Of a stretch of DNA of 64,000 nucleotides, positions 7,487 through 16,548 are shown in pieces. The stretch spans positions 1 to 64,000 of the forward strand of contig LOER01000040.1 of assembly GCA_001515945.1 (NCBI GenBank). The letters run 5' to 3'. Source of the stretch: Desulfitibacter sp. BRH_c19 (lineage in GTDB: Bacteria > Bacillota > DSM-16504 > Desulfitibacterales > Desulfitibacteraceae). Both the position numbers and the translations under genes were made by a program. Position 1 is the stretch's first letter; each line of letters opens with the position of its first letter. The notes beneath the pieces were generated by a model. The model worked only from the letters and a program-made list of their open reading frames with translations. It did no database searches and was not told the origin of the DNA.

Positions 7487-8392
7487 TTATAAAAATGGGA
7501 ACCTAACTTGACCAACTATTAATACAATATGCTTTAATACAAAACCGCCGATTAAAATTAAGGCAGTAATAATGGGAGCAGCAGTTAAATTGTCTTTTCT
7601 TTTGTTTAGTTGAGACAGTATTAGAACTAAAGGAATTAGTAAGCCCACTATTATTACTCCACCCCACCAAAGCATACCGTGATTGGAAATTAAATAATCC
7701 AAAGCTTTTTGTGTTTCTAAAGTACCATTGTTTAAGGAAATAAACCAAACTAAGACAATTGTTATATTGGCTACAATTAAACCAAATAATAAACCTGAAA
7801 AACTAAAATTTCTACTCTGCCCATCAGCAGCTGCTGTTTCCCTTTGGGTAACATTACTTACTGTTGAGGATTTAAAGGAATTAATTAACATTACTACTGC
7901 TGTACCAGTTAAAATTGATGAAAATAAGAACATAACTGGTACTAATCCGCCGCTCCACAGACTTCTGCCAACATTTGCAGATAATAGTAAACCATGGTAT
8001 ATACCAACTGCTAAAGCTAATAGTGAACCGAGTATTAGGGTTAAGTTATATATGCCTGAATTGTCTTTGTTCTTCAAAATTAAATAGGCAAATATTAACG
8101 CAAGTAATATAAATCCTCCTTGCAAAAATACCCCCCAGGACATTACTGATGAAGAATTAAAATTGAAAATAGTTGTTATAAATCTCATAGGTTTACCCAG
8201 CTCAGTAATTAATGCTAACAGTCCTATCATTATTGATATAGGTGCAATAACTGCACTAAGTTTGATAAGTTCACGATAACGATCTTTGCCGTAAAAACTA
8301 AGTAATGCCGCAAACAGAAAAGCTCCTATTCCAAGTCCCCCTAGAAAAAAATCTAGAGTAACTCGAATATCCCATGGCGCATAAAAATTCAT
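7487..8392 (-). CDS. arrC: NrfD/PsrC-type membrane subunit ArrC (menaquinol oxidase)
   Basis: A 301-residue protein with about eight hydrophobic segments and NrfD-family landmarks: N-terminal LDFFLGGLGIGAFLFAALLS, the TELGKPMRF motif, the MSWGVFLQ motif, and a GIYHGLLLSANVGRSLW segment. This family anchors the AB pair and oxidises menaquinol. It is the first gene of the arrCABD unit and sits 29 bases before arrA. AAGGGAGG precedes the ATG at 8392. MenA encoded at 47200 could make the quinone. The intergenic space upstream contains a candidate operator. Confidence 0.9.
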   Translation of the reverse strand: MNFYAPWDIRVTLDFFLGGLGIGAFLFAALLSFYGKDRYRELIKLSAVIAPISIMIGLLALITELGKPMRFITTIFNFNSSSVMSWGVFLQGGFILLALIFAYLILKNKDNSGIYNLTLILGSLLALAVGIYHGLLLSANVGRSLWSGGLVPVMFLFSSILTGTAVVMLINSFKSSTVSNVTQRETAAADGQSRNFSFSGLLFGLIVANITIVLVWFISLNNGTLETQKALDYLISNHGMLWWGGVIIVGLLIPLVLILSQLNKRKDNLTAAPIITALILIGGFVLKHIVLIVGQVRFPFL

Positions 8393-8534
8393 TTACAAAC
8401 CTCCCTTATTAAAAATTTCTCATAATATTTAACTACAGATTAAATATTCTTTAAATTTACCCCCTTTGTGAAAATAATCTTAGTTTTATTATGATGTTTT
8501 TTTGTTGTTTTTCATATCGGTCAAAACCCTTAAG

Positions 8535-8551
8535 TTACATTTTTCATGTAA
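8535..8551. promoter_or_regulatory. Candidate operator of the arr unit (17-bp dyad)
   Basis: TTACAT and ATGTAA are separated by five bases, about 145 bases upstream of arrC and downstream of the regulator terminator. NarL-type regulators often bind inverted heptamers containing TAC, so it could be the site for the response regulator encoded next door. No footprint or second copy supports this. Confidence 0.35.
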
Positions 8552-8574
8552 GTAAATACCCCCAAAAAAAGAAA

Positions 8575-8602
8575 TGGTTGTAGGTGTTTTTGCCTACAGC
8601 CA
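8575..8602 (-). terminator. Terminator of the sensor operon
   Basis: TGGCTGTAGG pairs with CCTACAACCA (one G-U) around a loop of eight bases. On the minus strand it is followed by TTTCTTTTTTT. It separates the response-regulator gene from the arr structural genes. Confidence 0.85.
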
Positions 8603-8637
8603 CTTTTATCTAATACTTTTATAAATTTATCAGTCCT

Positions 8638-9291
8638 TCATTCAAATTCTATCAAGCCTTCATCAAAAGCGTATCTTACTAATTCCGATCTTCTACTTAA
8701 ATTCAACTTCTTTGATATTCTAGCTTTATGAGTTTCAACGGTTTTAACACTTATATATAATTCATCGCCTATTTGTTTATTGGTATAGCCTTGTGCTATT
8801 AATTTAAGTACTTCCGTTTCCCTTGAACTAAGAATTTGTTTAGATTCATTATTTTCTTTAGCAGCTGTTGGTGAGATAAAACCACTAAGAAGGTTTTCAG
8901 TCATGCTTGAATCAATATAGTATTCATTTCCATATACTGAGCGAATAGCAGACAGCAGATCTAAATCAGCGGCATTTTTAAGGATGTAACCGTGGCCTCC
9001 AGACTTTAGGACGTCTTTTAAATAGCTATCATCCTGATGCATTGTCAAAACTAAAATCTTAGTGTCAGGTGATAGCTGCCTAATATCAGGTATAGCCTTT
9101 AATCCCCCTTTGTGAGGCATGTTTAAGTCTAGAATTAAAACATCAGGCTTTAAAGTTTGGCATGAATGTATTGTCTCTACATCAGTAGCAGCTTCACCGA
9201 TAACCTCCATGTCATTTTGAGCATTAAGCATCATTTTTAAACCACTACGCAAAACTGCATGATCGTCAGCAATGACAATTTTAATTTTCAT
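8638..9291 (-). CDS. NarL/FixJ-family response regulator of the arr locus
   Basis: An N-terminal receiver domain has acidic D9-D10, a phospho-acceptor at D55 in LILDLNMP, and later LTMH and K residues. It is followed by a LuxR-type helix-turn-helix (SSRETEVLKLIAQGYTNKQI, then SVKTVETHKARI). It would bind DNA upstream of arrC when phosphorylated by the kinase whose gene it overlaps by about 10 bases. The ATG at 9291 gives the usual MKIKIVIADDH start; a TTG at 9300 has a better-spaced AAGGG and is possible. The terminator just after the gene closes this three-gene regulatory operon. Confidence 0.88.
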   Translation of the reverse strand: MKIKIVIADDHAVLRSGLKMMLNAQNDMEVIGEAATDVETIHSCQTLKPDVLILDLNMPHKGGLKAIPDIRQLSPDTKILVLTMHQDDSYLKDVLKSGGHGYILKNAADLDLLSAIRSVYGNEYYIDSSMTENLLSGFISPTAAKENNESKQILSSRETEVLKLIAQGYTNKQIGDELYISVKTVETHKARISKKLNLSRRSELVRYAFDEGLIEFE

Positions 9292-10705
9292 TAATATCAA
9301 CCATCCCTTCTAAGTTAATATGAAGATAGATAGTTGTTCCTTGACCTAGAGTTGATTCGATAGTTAATTGTCCTCCAAGCAAATTGGCCCTCTCCCACAT
9401 ACCATGTAAACCTAATTTCTTCTCTTTAATGGAAGAATTAAAAATTTTTTCTACATCAAATCCTACCCCGTTATCTTCTATTATGGCCATTAACTTATTA
9501 CCTCTTTTCTCTATTATAACACTAGCTTCTGTTGCCCGTGAATATTTTGCTATATTTGTTAGAGCTTCTTGAACAATTCTATAAATCGTTAGTTTAATTT
9601 CTGGCGGCAGTTCTATCCCAGTAATACCAATAGCTTGAAAATCAACATCTACTCCCAAACTTGCCAAACATTCCTGAGAATATCTATGCACAGCAGCCTC
9701 TAGTCCCAGGTCATCTAATAAACTTGGTCTTAAAGCAAAGGCCAGACTCCGCATATCTTCAATTGTATTATTTGCTATATGTCTTAAATCCCCTACTTTA
9801 TTTCTGACATCGTCAATATTGTCGCTGCTCTCTAACATTTTTAAACCTATCATTAATGACGTTAAAGATTGACCCATGTGATCATGAAGCTCTCTAGCAA
9901 TCCTACTTCGTTCTTCTTCCTGGGCACCTATTATTTTATTTAGTAAATTGGAGCGAGCATCATGGGCTTTTTGTAAATTCTCGATCATATTGTTAAATGC
10001 TTTACCCAAATCAAAAAATTCATCCTGTATCCACCAAAACTTTACTCGTTTTGTAAAATCACCTTTACCTACAGCGTTTGTAATTTCCACCATATGGTTT
10101 ATGGGTTTAGTCAAAACTGATGTTAAGAAATAGGCAGCAATTATACCAAAAAATCCAACCAATACAGTAGTTAGTAATAAGCCTTGCGTTGTTTTAAGTA
10201 ATAGTTTTTGAATTTCTCGCTCAGTCATGCCCAACCTAACGGTTCCTGCTCTATTATCAAAAATGGGTAATGCCAAGTCATAAACTAGACCTTCTTCAGT
10301 TTTTAAAATTTCTAAATTATATGCCTCATGTTCTATAACAGTATTACTTTGGATTAAACCTTGAGGTAATAACATTCCAAAGCTATTAGCAACTAAATGT
10401 CCTTCAGAGTCAAATATTAATACATAACGAACATCTTCATTATTTTCAACAATATTAGTGACAAGCTGATGCAATGCAAAACTATCATTAGTAAATATAA
10501 GGTCCACACTTCGTGCTGCAGCGTATTGTCCTAAAGAAATTCCTTGCTTGATCAACTGCTCACGCAGTGTTGTTTGCATTGTAAAATAATTTTGTGCAGA
10601 TGCAAACAGGCCTAGTATCAAAACTAGACCAACCACAATACCCATAATTTTTACTCTGACACTAGCATAGGTTAAAAGATTTATTAAGGCTCTACTTTTG
10701 CTCAC
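9281..10705 (-). CDS. Membrane sensor histidine kinase (HisKA_3) of the arr locus
   Basis: 474 residues. A first membrane helix (about 20-38) is followed by an extracytoplasmic sensor region (about 40-172), a second helix (about 176-197) and HAMP. Then come a HisKA_3 domain with RIARELHDHMGQS (His274) and an HATPase with DNGVGFD and GLHGMWERA. This is the NarX/DegS-like class that pairs with NarL-type regulators. It overlaps the upstream lipoprotein gene by 14 bases, so the three proteins are probably made in a fixed ratio. The neighbouring PhnD-like protein may present the oxyanion to the sensor domain, as proposed for ArxX-ArxS systems. Confidence 0.88.
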   Translation of the reverse strand: MSKSRALINLLTYASVRVKIMGIVVGLVLILGLFASAQNYFTMQTTLREQLIKQGISLGQYAAARSVDLIFTNDSFALHQLVTNIVENNEDVRYVLIFDSEGHLVANSFGMLLPQGLIQSNTVIEHEAYNLEILKTEEGLVYDLALPIFDNRAGTVRLGMTEREIQKLLLKTTQGLLLTTVLVGFFGIIAAYFLTSVLTKPINHMVEITNAVGKGDFTKRVKFWWIQDEFFDLGKAFNNMIENLQKAHDARSNLLNKIIGAQEEERSRIARELHDHMGQSLTSLMIGLKMLESSDNIDDVRNKVGDLRHIANNTIEDMRSLAFALRPSLLDDLGLEAAVHRYSQECLASLGVDVDFQAIGITGIELPPEIKLTIYRIVQEALTNIAKYSRATEASVIIEKRGNKLMAIIEDNGVGFDVEKIFNSSIKEKKLGLHGMWERANLLGGQLTIESTLGQGTTIYLHINLEGMVDINEN

Positions 10706-11636
10706 TTAGCACCTCCTCAACCATATCTCTTAAACTATCATAATCTTTGTCCTCTTGAACAACAAATTCATCTATTCGCAAATGTTCAAGAATCCTTTGT
10801 CCTTCAATATCAGTATGCATAGTTAACAATATTCTTTTTAAGTTTGATGCCAGTTCCAAATCTAAATCAGGTCTAACTACTACAGGTGGCATACCAAATT
10901 CCACTGAAGTGTTAATTATCTTCACTTTTTCTATAAAACTCGGATCATTTTCAATTGTATGGTCAAAAACCAAGCTGTCAACAGCAGCTCCATCTACTAC
11001 ATTATGCGCTACTGCTGTGATAGAATTGTCATGGCTATAGGTAAAAGTCACACTATTAAAAAAGTCTTTAGGCATATATCCAAATTTTTGAACTAGAAAA
11101 GTAGGATAGATATAGCCTGTATTAGATAAAGGATCAGTAAAAGCAAATCTTTTATTCTTTAACTCTTCAAATGAATAAATATCACTACTCGAGTCTACTA
11201 TAATATATGATCTGTAGGTGTTTTTACCTTCAATTTGTGGGGTTAAAAAAGGCTTTAAATTAAATTCTTCAACACCTAACACATAAGCATAGGTACAGAT
11301 AAAAGCTAAATCTATCTCCCCTTTCTTCAATAAATCATTTACTTCTTGATAGGTCTTTCTTTGGACAACTTTAATAGGCATTCCTACCTCTTTTTCAAGA
11401 TACTTTAACAAAGCACTATAATATACAATGCTTTCTTTAGGTGAAGTCATTGAAGATATAGCAACTCTCAAAAATTGGCCATCATCATCATTTTTTTGCT
11501 GGTCATCGATTGGCTGAAGATCATTTAATGTTACTTCCTGGTATTCTTTAGGGTTACTTGTACAGGAAGTGGCAAATAAAAGAGCAGCTGTAAGAAATAA
11601 AATTGTAATTATGTGATGCTTCGGTTTTAATGACAT
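10692..11636 (-). CDS. PhnD-like phosphate/phosphonate-type binding lipoprotein, probable oxyanion sensor
   Basis: A 314-residue lipoprotein with a signal peptide ending in LFATSC and a PhnD/TorT-like fold. The domain starts at LRVAISSMTSPKESIVYYS and continues with GEIDLAFICTYAYVLG, FAFTDPLSNTGYIYP and VVDGAAVDSLVFDH. ABC permease genes are absent, so it is unlikely to be a transporter component. It is co-transcribed with a kinase and regulator upstream of arr. In arx/arr loci of other bacteria a similar protein is thought to sense arsenic oxyanions. The ATG at 11636 has GGGGAG at good spacing and gives a clean signal peptide; an upstream Met does not. Confidence 0.83.
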   Translation of the reverse strand: MSLKPKHHIITILFLTAALLFATSCTSNPKEYQEVTLNDLQPIDDQQKNDDDGQFLRVAISSMTSPKESIVYYSALLKYLEKEVGMPIKVVQRKTYQEVNDLLKKGEIDLAFICTYAYVLGVEEFNLKPFLTPQIEGKNTYRSYIIVDSSSDIYSFEELKNKRFAFTDPLSNTGYIYPTFLVQKFGYMPKDFFNSVTFTYSHDNSITAVAHNVVDGAAVDSLVFDHTIENDPSFIEKVKIINTSVEFGMPPVVVRPDLDLELASNLKRILLTMHTDIEGQRILEHLRIDEFVVQEDKDYDSLRDMVEEVLSEQK

Positions 11637-11824
11637 ATTTCTCACTCCCCAGCATTTGAATGTATACATATCATTGTAAACCATATTTACTTTAAAATGA
11701 AGGACATAAATTTTAACAAGTGTCAGTATTGTTTTAAAGCTGGTATCCTAATTATTCAACTTTTGCCCCATATGACTCAGCAAATGAAATTGCTTGAAAA
11801 ATGTCTATCTTCGTACCTTTAAGG

Positions 11825-12037
11825 TTAATACTCTTGAACAGTTCCAATAAATTTATCTTGATCCATTGCAACTAAAGCTAGTGGTATTTTATTAAAATTC
11901 AATCTCTCAGAAATAGAAGCTTCAAAATCTTTTAGGTTCCTTTCAGGATATAAATAACCCCATTCATTATAAAAATGTCTTGAAATTTCCTCAATCAATT
12001 TAGGATGGTTTTTTAAATAATCAACTTTAATATCCAT
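11825..12037 (-). pseudogene. GNAT N-acetyltransferase, N-terminal remnant
   Basis: From ATG 12037 (GGAGTGAGA upstream) the frame reads MDIKVDYLKNHPKLIEEIS, then FYNEWGYLYP and a stop right after KFIGTVQEY. GNAT proteins with this start normally continue for another ~80 residues, through the acetyl-CoA loop (Q/RxxGxG/A). Here that part is missing, so the gene is truncated. A further short coding-like piece ending at about 11757 on the same strand (GTKIDIFQAISFAESYG) does not restore it. Confidence 0.65.
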
Positions 12038-12350
12038 TCTAATCTCACTCCACACCTTTACAGGCCTCTTTTAAAAGTCCCGACTTGACCTATTTAAAAT
12101 TAACTATTACCGTCCTCATTATCTTCCAATTTACTTAACTTTTGTTCAACATGTACCTGTTCGGAAAATAAGCCCAGACTATCGTATATGTATAGCTATG
12201 CAAATGTCTATCAAAAATTGTTGGTTAAATGATGATTGCTATTTATCCCCTAAGGCTGTCTTAAAACAGTCTTCATTTGGCCACCCCCAATATTTTTTTG
12301 AAAATCTGACTTCTCTACCATTCGGTGGTATTTCCGATAGGTTCCCGAAC
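12038..12350. other. Intergenic stretch without a recognised gene
   Basis: No frame here is convincing on either strand. A short inverted repeat GGCTGTCTTAAAACAGTC lies at about 12255 without a T-run. I see no RNA gene or promoter I can defend. Confidence 0.4.
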
Positions 12351-13169
12351 TTATTCATTTATCGCTTCCAATGTTATTAGTACTATCTCGGGCCGATTAT
12401 GAAACCTAATAGGTAATACACTTTCTCCTAGTCCACCATTAATTACCATTTTTGTGGAGTTTGATGAAAACAGGCCATAGTCCAACTTTGGAAAGAATCC
12501 TTGCCCTGGTGCAACAATTGCCCCTATAATCGGTAGCCGCACCTGACCACCATGAGTATGCCCTGTCATTACTAAGTCAATGTTAGATTGAATTGCTGAT
12601 GGATAAATATTCGGTGCATGAGCTAATAGTAACCTTGGCGAAGAATCATCAATTCCTTCCAAGGCCAAATCTAAATTATCCTTTCCTAGATAAGGGTCAT
12701 CAACACCAATAATCCACATGTGCTCTTCACCCTTAAAATATTTGTGATTTGAATTCTCTAGTACAAGTACTCCCTCCGAGATGAGTTGTTCTTTTATCTT
12801 ATAATTATTCCACCACTCGTGATTACCGGGTACAAAAAATATGGGTTTATCAGTTAACCCTTTTATTAAGTTGATAGCTGGATCTGTTCGGGGGTTGCCT
12901 TTATCAACGAAGTCCCCAGTAATAGCAACCATATCAAACTTGTACCGATTTATTAAGTCAATCAACTGTTTTTGGTCATTACCATACTCTTTGCTATGAA
13001 GATCTGTTAAATGAAGAATAGTAAAGCCATTAAGTGTGGAAGGCAAGTTACTAATAGGGATACTATACTTAGTTACAGCAACATTTTTAACCTCAAAGAA
13101 CATGTAAGATATGAAAGCCATTCCACCACCAATAACAAAAGTACGCCGTGAAATCTTTCTTGACCTCAA
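12351..13169 (-). CDS. Metallophosphoesterase (YaeI/YkuE-like) with Tat signal
   Basis: A 272-residue calcineurin-like phosphoesterase. The metal-binding motifs are DLHS, GDFVD, GNHEWW and GHTHGGQ, with the latter two His groups spaced as in YkuE/YaeI/LpxH-like lipid-pyrophosphate or phosphoester hydrolases. The N-terminus SRRTFVIGG plus a hydrophobic stretch is a Tat-type signal or anchor, so it acts at the outer face of the membrane. Start is TTG at 13169 with AAAGGAGG seven bases upstream. The closest characterised relative, YkuE, is a Mn-dependent phosphodiesterase. The substrate is unknown. Confidence 0.87.
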   Translation of the reverse strand: MRSRKISRRTFVIGGGMAFISYMFFEVKNVAVTKYSIPISNLPSTLNGFTILHLTDLHSKEYGNDQKQLIDLINRYKFDMVAITGDFVDKGNPRTDPAINLIKGLTDKPIFFVPGNHEWWNNYKIKEQLISEGVLVLENSNHKYFKGEEHMWIIGVDDPYLGKDNLDLALEGIDDSSPRLLLAHAPNIYPSAIQSNIDLVMTGHTHGGQVRLPIIGAIVAPGQGFFPKLDYGLFSSNSTKMVINGGLGESVLPIRFHNRPEIVLITLEAINE

Positions 13170-13193
13170 ATAAAAGCCTCCTTTAAAGTCTAT

Positions 13194-13565
13194 TTACATC
13201 CACTTCACGTCCTTCTCAATACTTTCTCGAACACGAAAAACGGCAATCTTTCGAATTAGAGGCAAAGGTAGAGGTTTATCCAACGGAAACTGAATTGTGC
13301 TACTGGATGTTTTATAATCTGAAAGGTCTTTTGCAAAAGCTTTCACTACTGACGGCGTGGGGTAGAAACTGATGTAATGTTTGAATGCAGCAAACTGGAA
13401 TAGGATTCTGTGATAGGAAAAAGCGGGCACTCCCCACTTAATACTTTCCTCGGCTTCAGGTGCGGCTTTGCGAAGACATGCACGCATTTGTTTCAAAGCC
13501 TTTTGAATATCTTGTGGAAACCCGGCAATATATTCGTCAATGTTATTTGCTTTATTTGTTGTCAT
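13194..13565 (-). CDS. DUF1801 (YdhG/YjbR-like fold) protein
   Basis: A 123-residue cytoplasmic protein matching the DUF1801 pattern. It has an IDEYIAGFPQDIQKALKQMR start, an EESIKWGVPAFSYH motif, FAAFKHYISFYP, and a C-terminal IQFPLDKPLPLPLI stretch. AGGAGGTAG precedes ATG 13565. Members are small single-domain proteins of unsettled function. It ends 24 bases before the phosphoesterase start, so the two may be co-transcribed. Nothing here links it to the arr locus. Confidence 0.8.
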   Translation of the reverse strand: MTTNKANNIDEYIAGFPQDIQKALKQMRACLRKAAPEAEESIKWGVPAFSYHRILFQFAAFKHYISFYPTPSVVKAFAKDLSDYKTSSSTIQFPLDKPLPLPLIRKIAVFRVRESIEKDVKWM

Positions 13566-13698
13566 ACTATCTACCTCCTATAATTAAAAACTACAACCAT
13601 TATATATAATTTTTCATCCCCCACTATAATCAAATCTACTTCCATTTGAAAGCTTATCATTCCTTCTTCCTCGTGAGAAAAATATTTTGTAAACTGCG

Positions 13699-13851
13699 TT
13701 AATCCTTTTCAAACCACAGTAATGCTGAAACCGGGTTTGGAGATTCTCTTGCCACAGCATGTGCGCCTGCTGAAGCTTTCATCGCTTCACCTACTGGTAC
13801 ATTTTTACCTAGTAAATACTTAAGAAATGTTTCTTGTATAGTATTCCATAA
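13699..13851 (-). pseudogene. Unrecognised coding remnant
   Basis: The minus strand is open for about 50 codons without a start, reading ETFLKYLLGKNVPVGEAMK, then VARESPNPVSALLWFEKD and a stop at 13699. The composition looks protein-coding and the end looks like a real C-terminus, but I do not recognise the family. The rest of 13566-14156 holds the terminator at 14008-14033 and nothing else I can support. Confidence 0.4.
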
Positions 13852-14007
13852 TTAGGCATTATTTTCCTTTAGTTTATAGTAGTTGAAAGGAATCTGATGT
13901 CACCTTAAAAGAAAGGCGCAGCCTTATAATTGTTCCAACATAACCTTTTCACTAGATGGAAAGGACTTTAAATCTCTTTTGAGGTAATGTCTTGATTATA
14001 TAAAAAA

Positions 14008-14033
14008 GATGCTTTGCCTATGGCAAAAACATC
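14008..14033 (-). terminator. Terminator downstream of AOR 1
   Basis: GATGTTTTTGCC and GGCAAAGCATC pair with a small internal mismatch around ATA. On the minus strand TTTTTT follows. It closes the operon running from the UbiD-like gene through the hydroxylase to AOR. Confidence 0.75.
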
Positions 14034-14156
14034 CTTTTATCTTATCTCATGTTTATGCTGTACTTTTAATGATTTTTTAGAGCGCCATATGCTGATCATA
14101 CATTAATAACTGAAGCCTCCAAGGAACGTAACTCTTTTGAACAATGAGCAATGTTC

Positions 14157-16040
14157 TTATTTGGGCAAATCTTTAACTAAGTACTCCAAACCTAATTCTT
14201 TAAGCTTTTCTTCTGTAGGAACACCATTATTGTCCCAGCCTCTTAATCGATAATAGTCATCCAGCATTTCATCAAGATGAACTACCAAATCCTTTTTTAT
14301 GGCTTCTTTGGGATGTAAAATAAAATCATCATCAGCAACCATTTTATATACGTTGATTGCTTCTTTCAAAAACCTTTTTGGTAGCTGATCGTCCTTTCGA
14401 TTCAGTCCAAGGCGAACATTGTACATCCTCTCAAGGTTAACTATTCTTTCTCCAGCTTTAACAAGCTCATCAGTAGTATATTTCTGTCCTAAGGCTGTTA
14501 ACCCGCTACTTATATCTTCAGGATACAAGCAATAGTTTTCTGTAGTGGAAAACTTACACACACCTACTGCATCACTAATGGCATTATAGGCTTCTGTAAA
14601 TTTAATCATTCTTGCTTTATGTTTTTCAATACCAATGTCCATAATTTCAGGATAAATATCATTAAAATATTTTTTTGCAACGTCCACATGTCCCGCAAGG
14701 TCAATAGTGGGTAAAGCGTAGAGGTGATCTGCTCCCCTATTGGCAACTGCATGGCCTAAGGCGAAGGCTTTTACTACCCTTGGTTCCTGTCTTGGTAATT
14801 CCATTCCCTTTACGTGCATTGCTAAATCCTCTGCCCCATTACCAATCTTTTCTGCTGCTCTTTTCACACCTTCAGCAAGTAAGTCGCCGATACCATCTCT
14901 ATAGGCTATCCTAGTTATTAACTCTATAATTTCTGTTGTATTACCCCACTCAAAGTTTAGCTCATCATCACTTATCAGGCCTTTTTCTTTACATTCCATG
15001 GCGAAGGCTATAATCACCCCAGTAGAGATGGTGTCCATACCATAATCATTACATAACAGGTTACCATAAATAATTGATTCTAAATCTTTATTGCCGAGTA
15101 AAGGCCCTAGAGCATTCATAGTTTCATACTCGGGACCTTCAGTTTCACATGCAAACTCACCAGTCTCAACCTTGGAATATCTAGAACATCTAATAGGGCA
15201 TGCAAAGCAACCCATATTTTTCTGCAAATATTTCTTTAGTTCCATAGCATTAACACTCAAATTACCTTCAAATTGCACTTGCTGATGGTTTCGAGTAGGT
15301 TGATCACCTACTGTATTTTTGGGATCCATTAAAAGAGCTGTTCCCCATTCCCGTAGTCCTGCTGAACCTGGATGATCTTTTACCTGTTTCATGGATTTCT
15401 TTGCTATTTCTTTAAACTCAGGGGAGGCTTCTACTCTTTTACTTGTCCTCACGGTAACAGCCTTTAGATTTTTTGATCCCATTACAGCACCTAACCCACA
15501 TCTTCCTGCGGCACGCCCAAAGTCATTAATTACAGAAGCCATCTTAACCAGCTTCTCTCCTGCAGGACCAATACATGCAACCTTTGAACCAGGATACTTG
15601 TCTCGTAGCTCAGTCTCCACCTGAGAGGTTTTCATTCCCCAGTATTTTTCCCCATCTATAAATTCAATTGCTTCATCCTCAATCCAGACTACTAGAGGCT
15701 TTTCTGCTTTCCCAGTAAAAACAACTGCATCATATCCAGCCCTGTGCATCTCTGGTCCAAAATGACCTGATGAATTTGCATATCCATATATTCCAGTCAA
15801 GGGTGACTTAGCTGTCACAGTATACCTTGCTGAGGCAGGCCACTGAGTACCTGTTAGTGGGCCAGGAGAAAAAATTAAATAGTTATCAGGACCTAATGGC
15901 TCTACATCAGGGTCTACATTATCGTAAAGTATTTTTGCAGCATAACCCCTACTGCCAATGAAATTCTGAAGATCATCTTTAGGAGTTTCAATTAACTTGT
16001 ATGTTTGACTCGTCAAATCAACATATGCTGTAAATCCCAT
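14157..16040 (-). CDS. Aldehyde:ferredoxin oxidoreductase (tungsten type), copy 1
   Basis: A 627-residue AOR-family protein, near the usual ~600. The N-terminal domain shows the cofactor-binding segments SARYTVTAKSPLTG, RCGLGAVMGSKNLKAV and AGRCG. The cluster motif C278-x2-C281-x3-C285 (MGCFACPIRC) has a late Cys in DAVGVCKF. The family oxidises aldehydes to acids with ferredoxin, using a bis-pterin tungsten cofactor; it also includes enzymes such as BamB that reduce aryl-CoA substrates. It ends the operon with the molybdenum hydroxylase. Aldehyde substrate unknown; benzoyl-CoA-type reductase is less likely without other bam genes. RBS AAAGGAG before ATG 16040. Confidence 0.9.
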   Translation of the reverse strand: MGFTAYVDLTSQTYKLIETPKDDLQNFIGSRGYAAKILYDNVDPDVEPLGPDNYLIFSPGPLTGTQWPASARYTVTAKSPLTGIYGYANSSGHFGPEMHRAGYDAVVFTGKAEKPLVVWIEDEAIEFIDGEKYWGMKTSQVETELRDKYPGSKVACIGPAGEKLVKMASVINDFGRAAGRCGLGAVMGSKNLKAVTVRTSKRVEASPEFKEIAKKSMKQVKDHPGSAGLREWGTALLMDPKNTVGDQPTRNHQQVQFEGNLSVNAMELKKYLQKNMGCFACPIRCSRYSKVETGEFACETEGPEYETMNALGPLLGNKDLESIIYGNLLCNDYGMDTISTGVIIAFAMECKEKGLISDDELNFEWGNTTEIIELITRIAYRDGIGDLLAEGVKRAAEKIGNGAEDLAMHVKGMELPRQEPRVVKAFALGHAVANRGADHLYALPTIDLAGHVDVAKKYFNDIYPEIMDIGIEKHKARMIKFTEAYNAISDAVGVCKFSTTENYCLYPEDISSGLTALGQKYTTDELVKAGERIVNLERMYNVRLGLNRKDDQLPKRFLKEAINVYKMVADDDFILHPKEAIKKDLVVHLDEMLDDYYRLRGWDNNGVPTEEKLKELGLEYLVKDLPK

Positions 16041-16068
16041 ATTTCACTCTCCTTTCCTATAAAATGAT

Positions 16069-16548
16069 TTATATATCGTTTTTAGCCTTAGACCCAACCT
16101 CTTCAATGGCATCTATAACTTGTTCATATCCTGTACACCTACACATGTTTCCAGAGATTGCAACTTTTATTTCGTCTCTAGTAGGCTTTGAGTTTTTATC
16201 CAGTAAACTCTTTGCACTTAACAGCAAACCAGGTGTACAAAAACCACATTGCACAGCATTATGCTTTATGAAGGCATCCTGTAATGGATGAAGCTTCTCC
16301 TCATCTGCTAGTCCCTCAATGGTTATTATTTCTTTGCCTTCCATTGAAGCTGCTAATACCAAACATGAGTTAACATTTCGATCATCTATTATAACTGTAC
16401 ATGCTCCACACTCGCCTACTCCGCAGCCTTCCTTGGTTCCTGTAAGGTCTAGTTCATTCCTTAGCACATCAATTAGCCTTGCATAGGGTTTAACACTAAC
16501 AGTAATAGGTCTTGAATTGACTGTCATGGATACTAGAATTTTTTCCAC
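16069..16548 (-). CDS. Molybdenum hydroxylase small [2Fe-2S] subunit
   Basis: A 159-residue protein with both cluster domains of the xanthine-dehydrogenase/CO-dehydrogenase small subunit. The plant-type ferredoxin motif is GVGECGACTV with the later SC, and the helical domain has CGFCTPG and MCRCTGY. It carries electrons from the molybdenum site to FAD. It abuts the FAD-subunit gene by one base (16548/16549). Together with the next two genes it forms a complete trimeric hydroxylase of purines, nicotinate, aromatics or similar N-heterocycles. Confidence 0.93.
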   Translation of the reverse strand: MEKILVSMTVNSRPITVSVKPYARLIDVLRNELDLTGTKEGCGVGECGACTVIIDDRNVNSCLVLAASMEGKEIITIEGLADEEKLHPLQDAFIKHNAVQCGFCTPGLLLSAKSLLDKNSKPTRDEIKVAISGNMCRCTGYEQVIDAIEEVGSKAKNDI

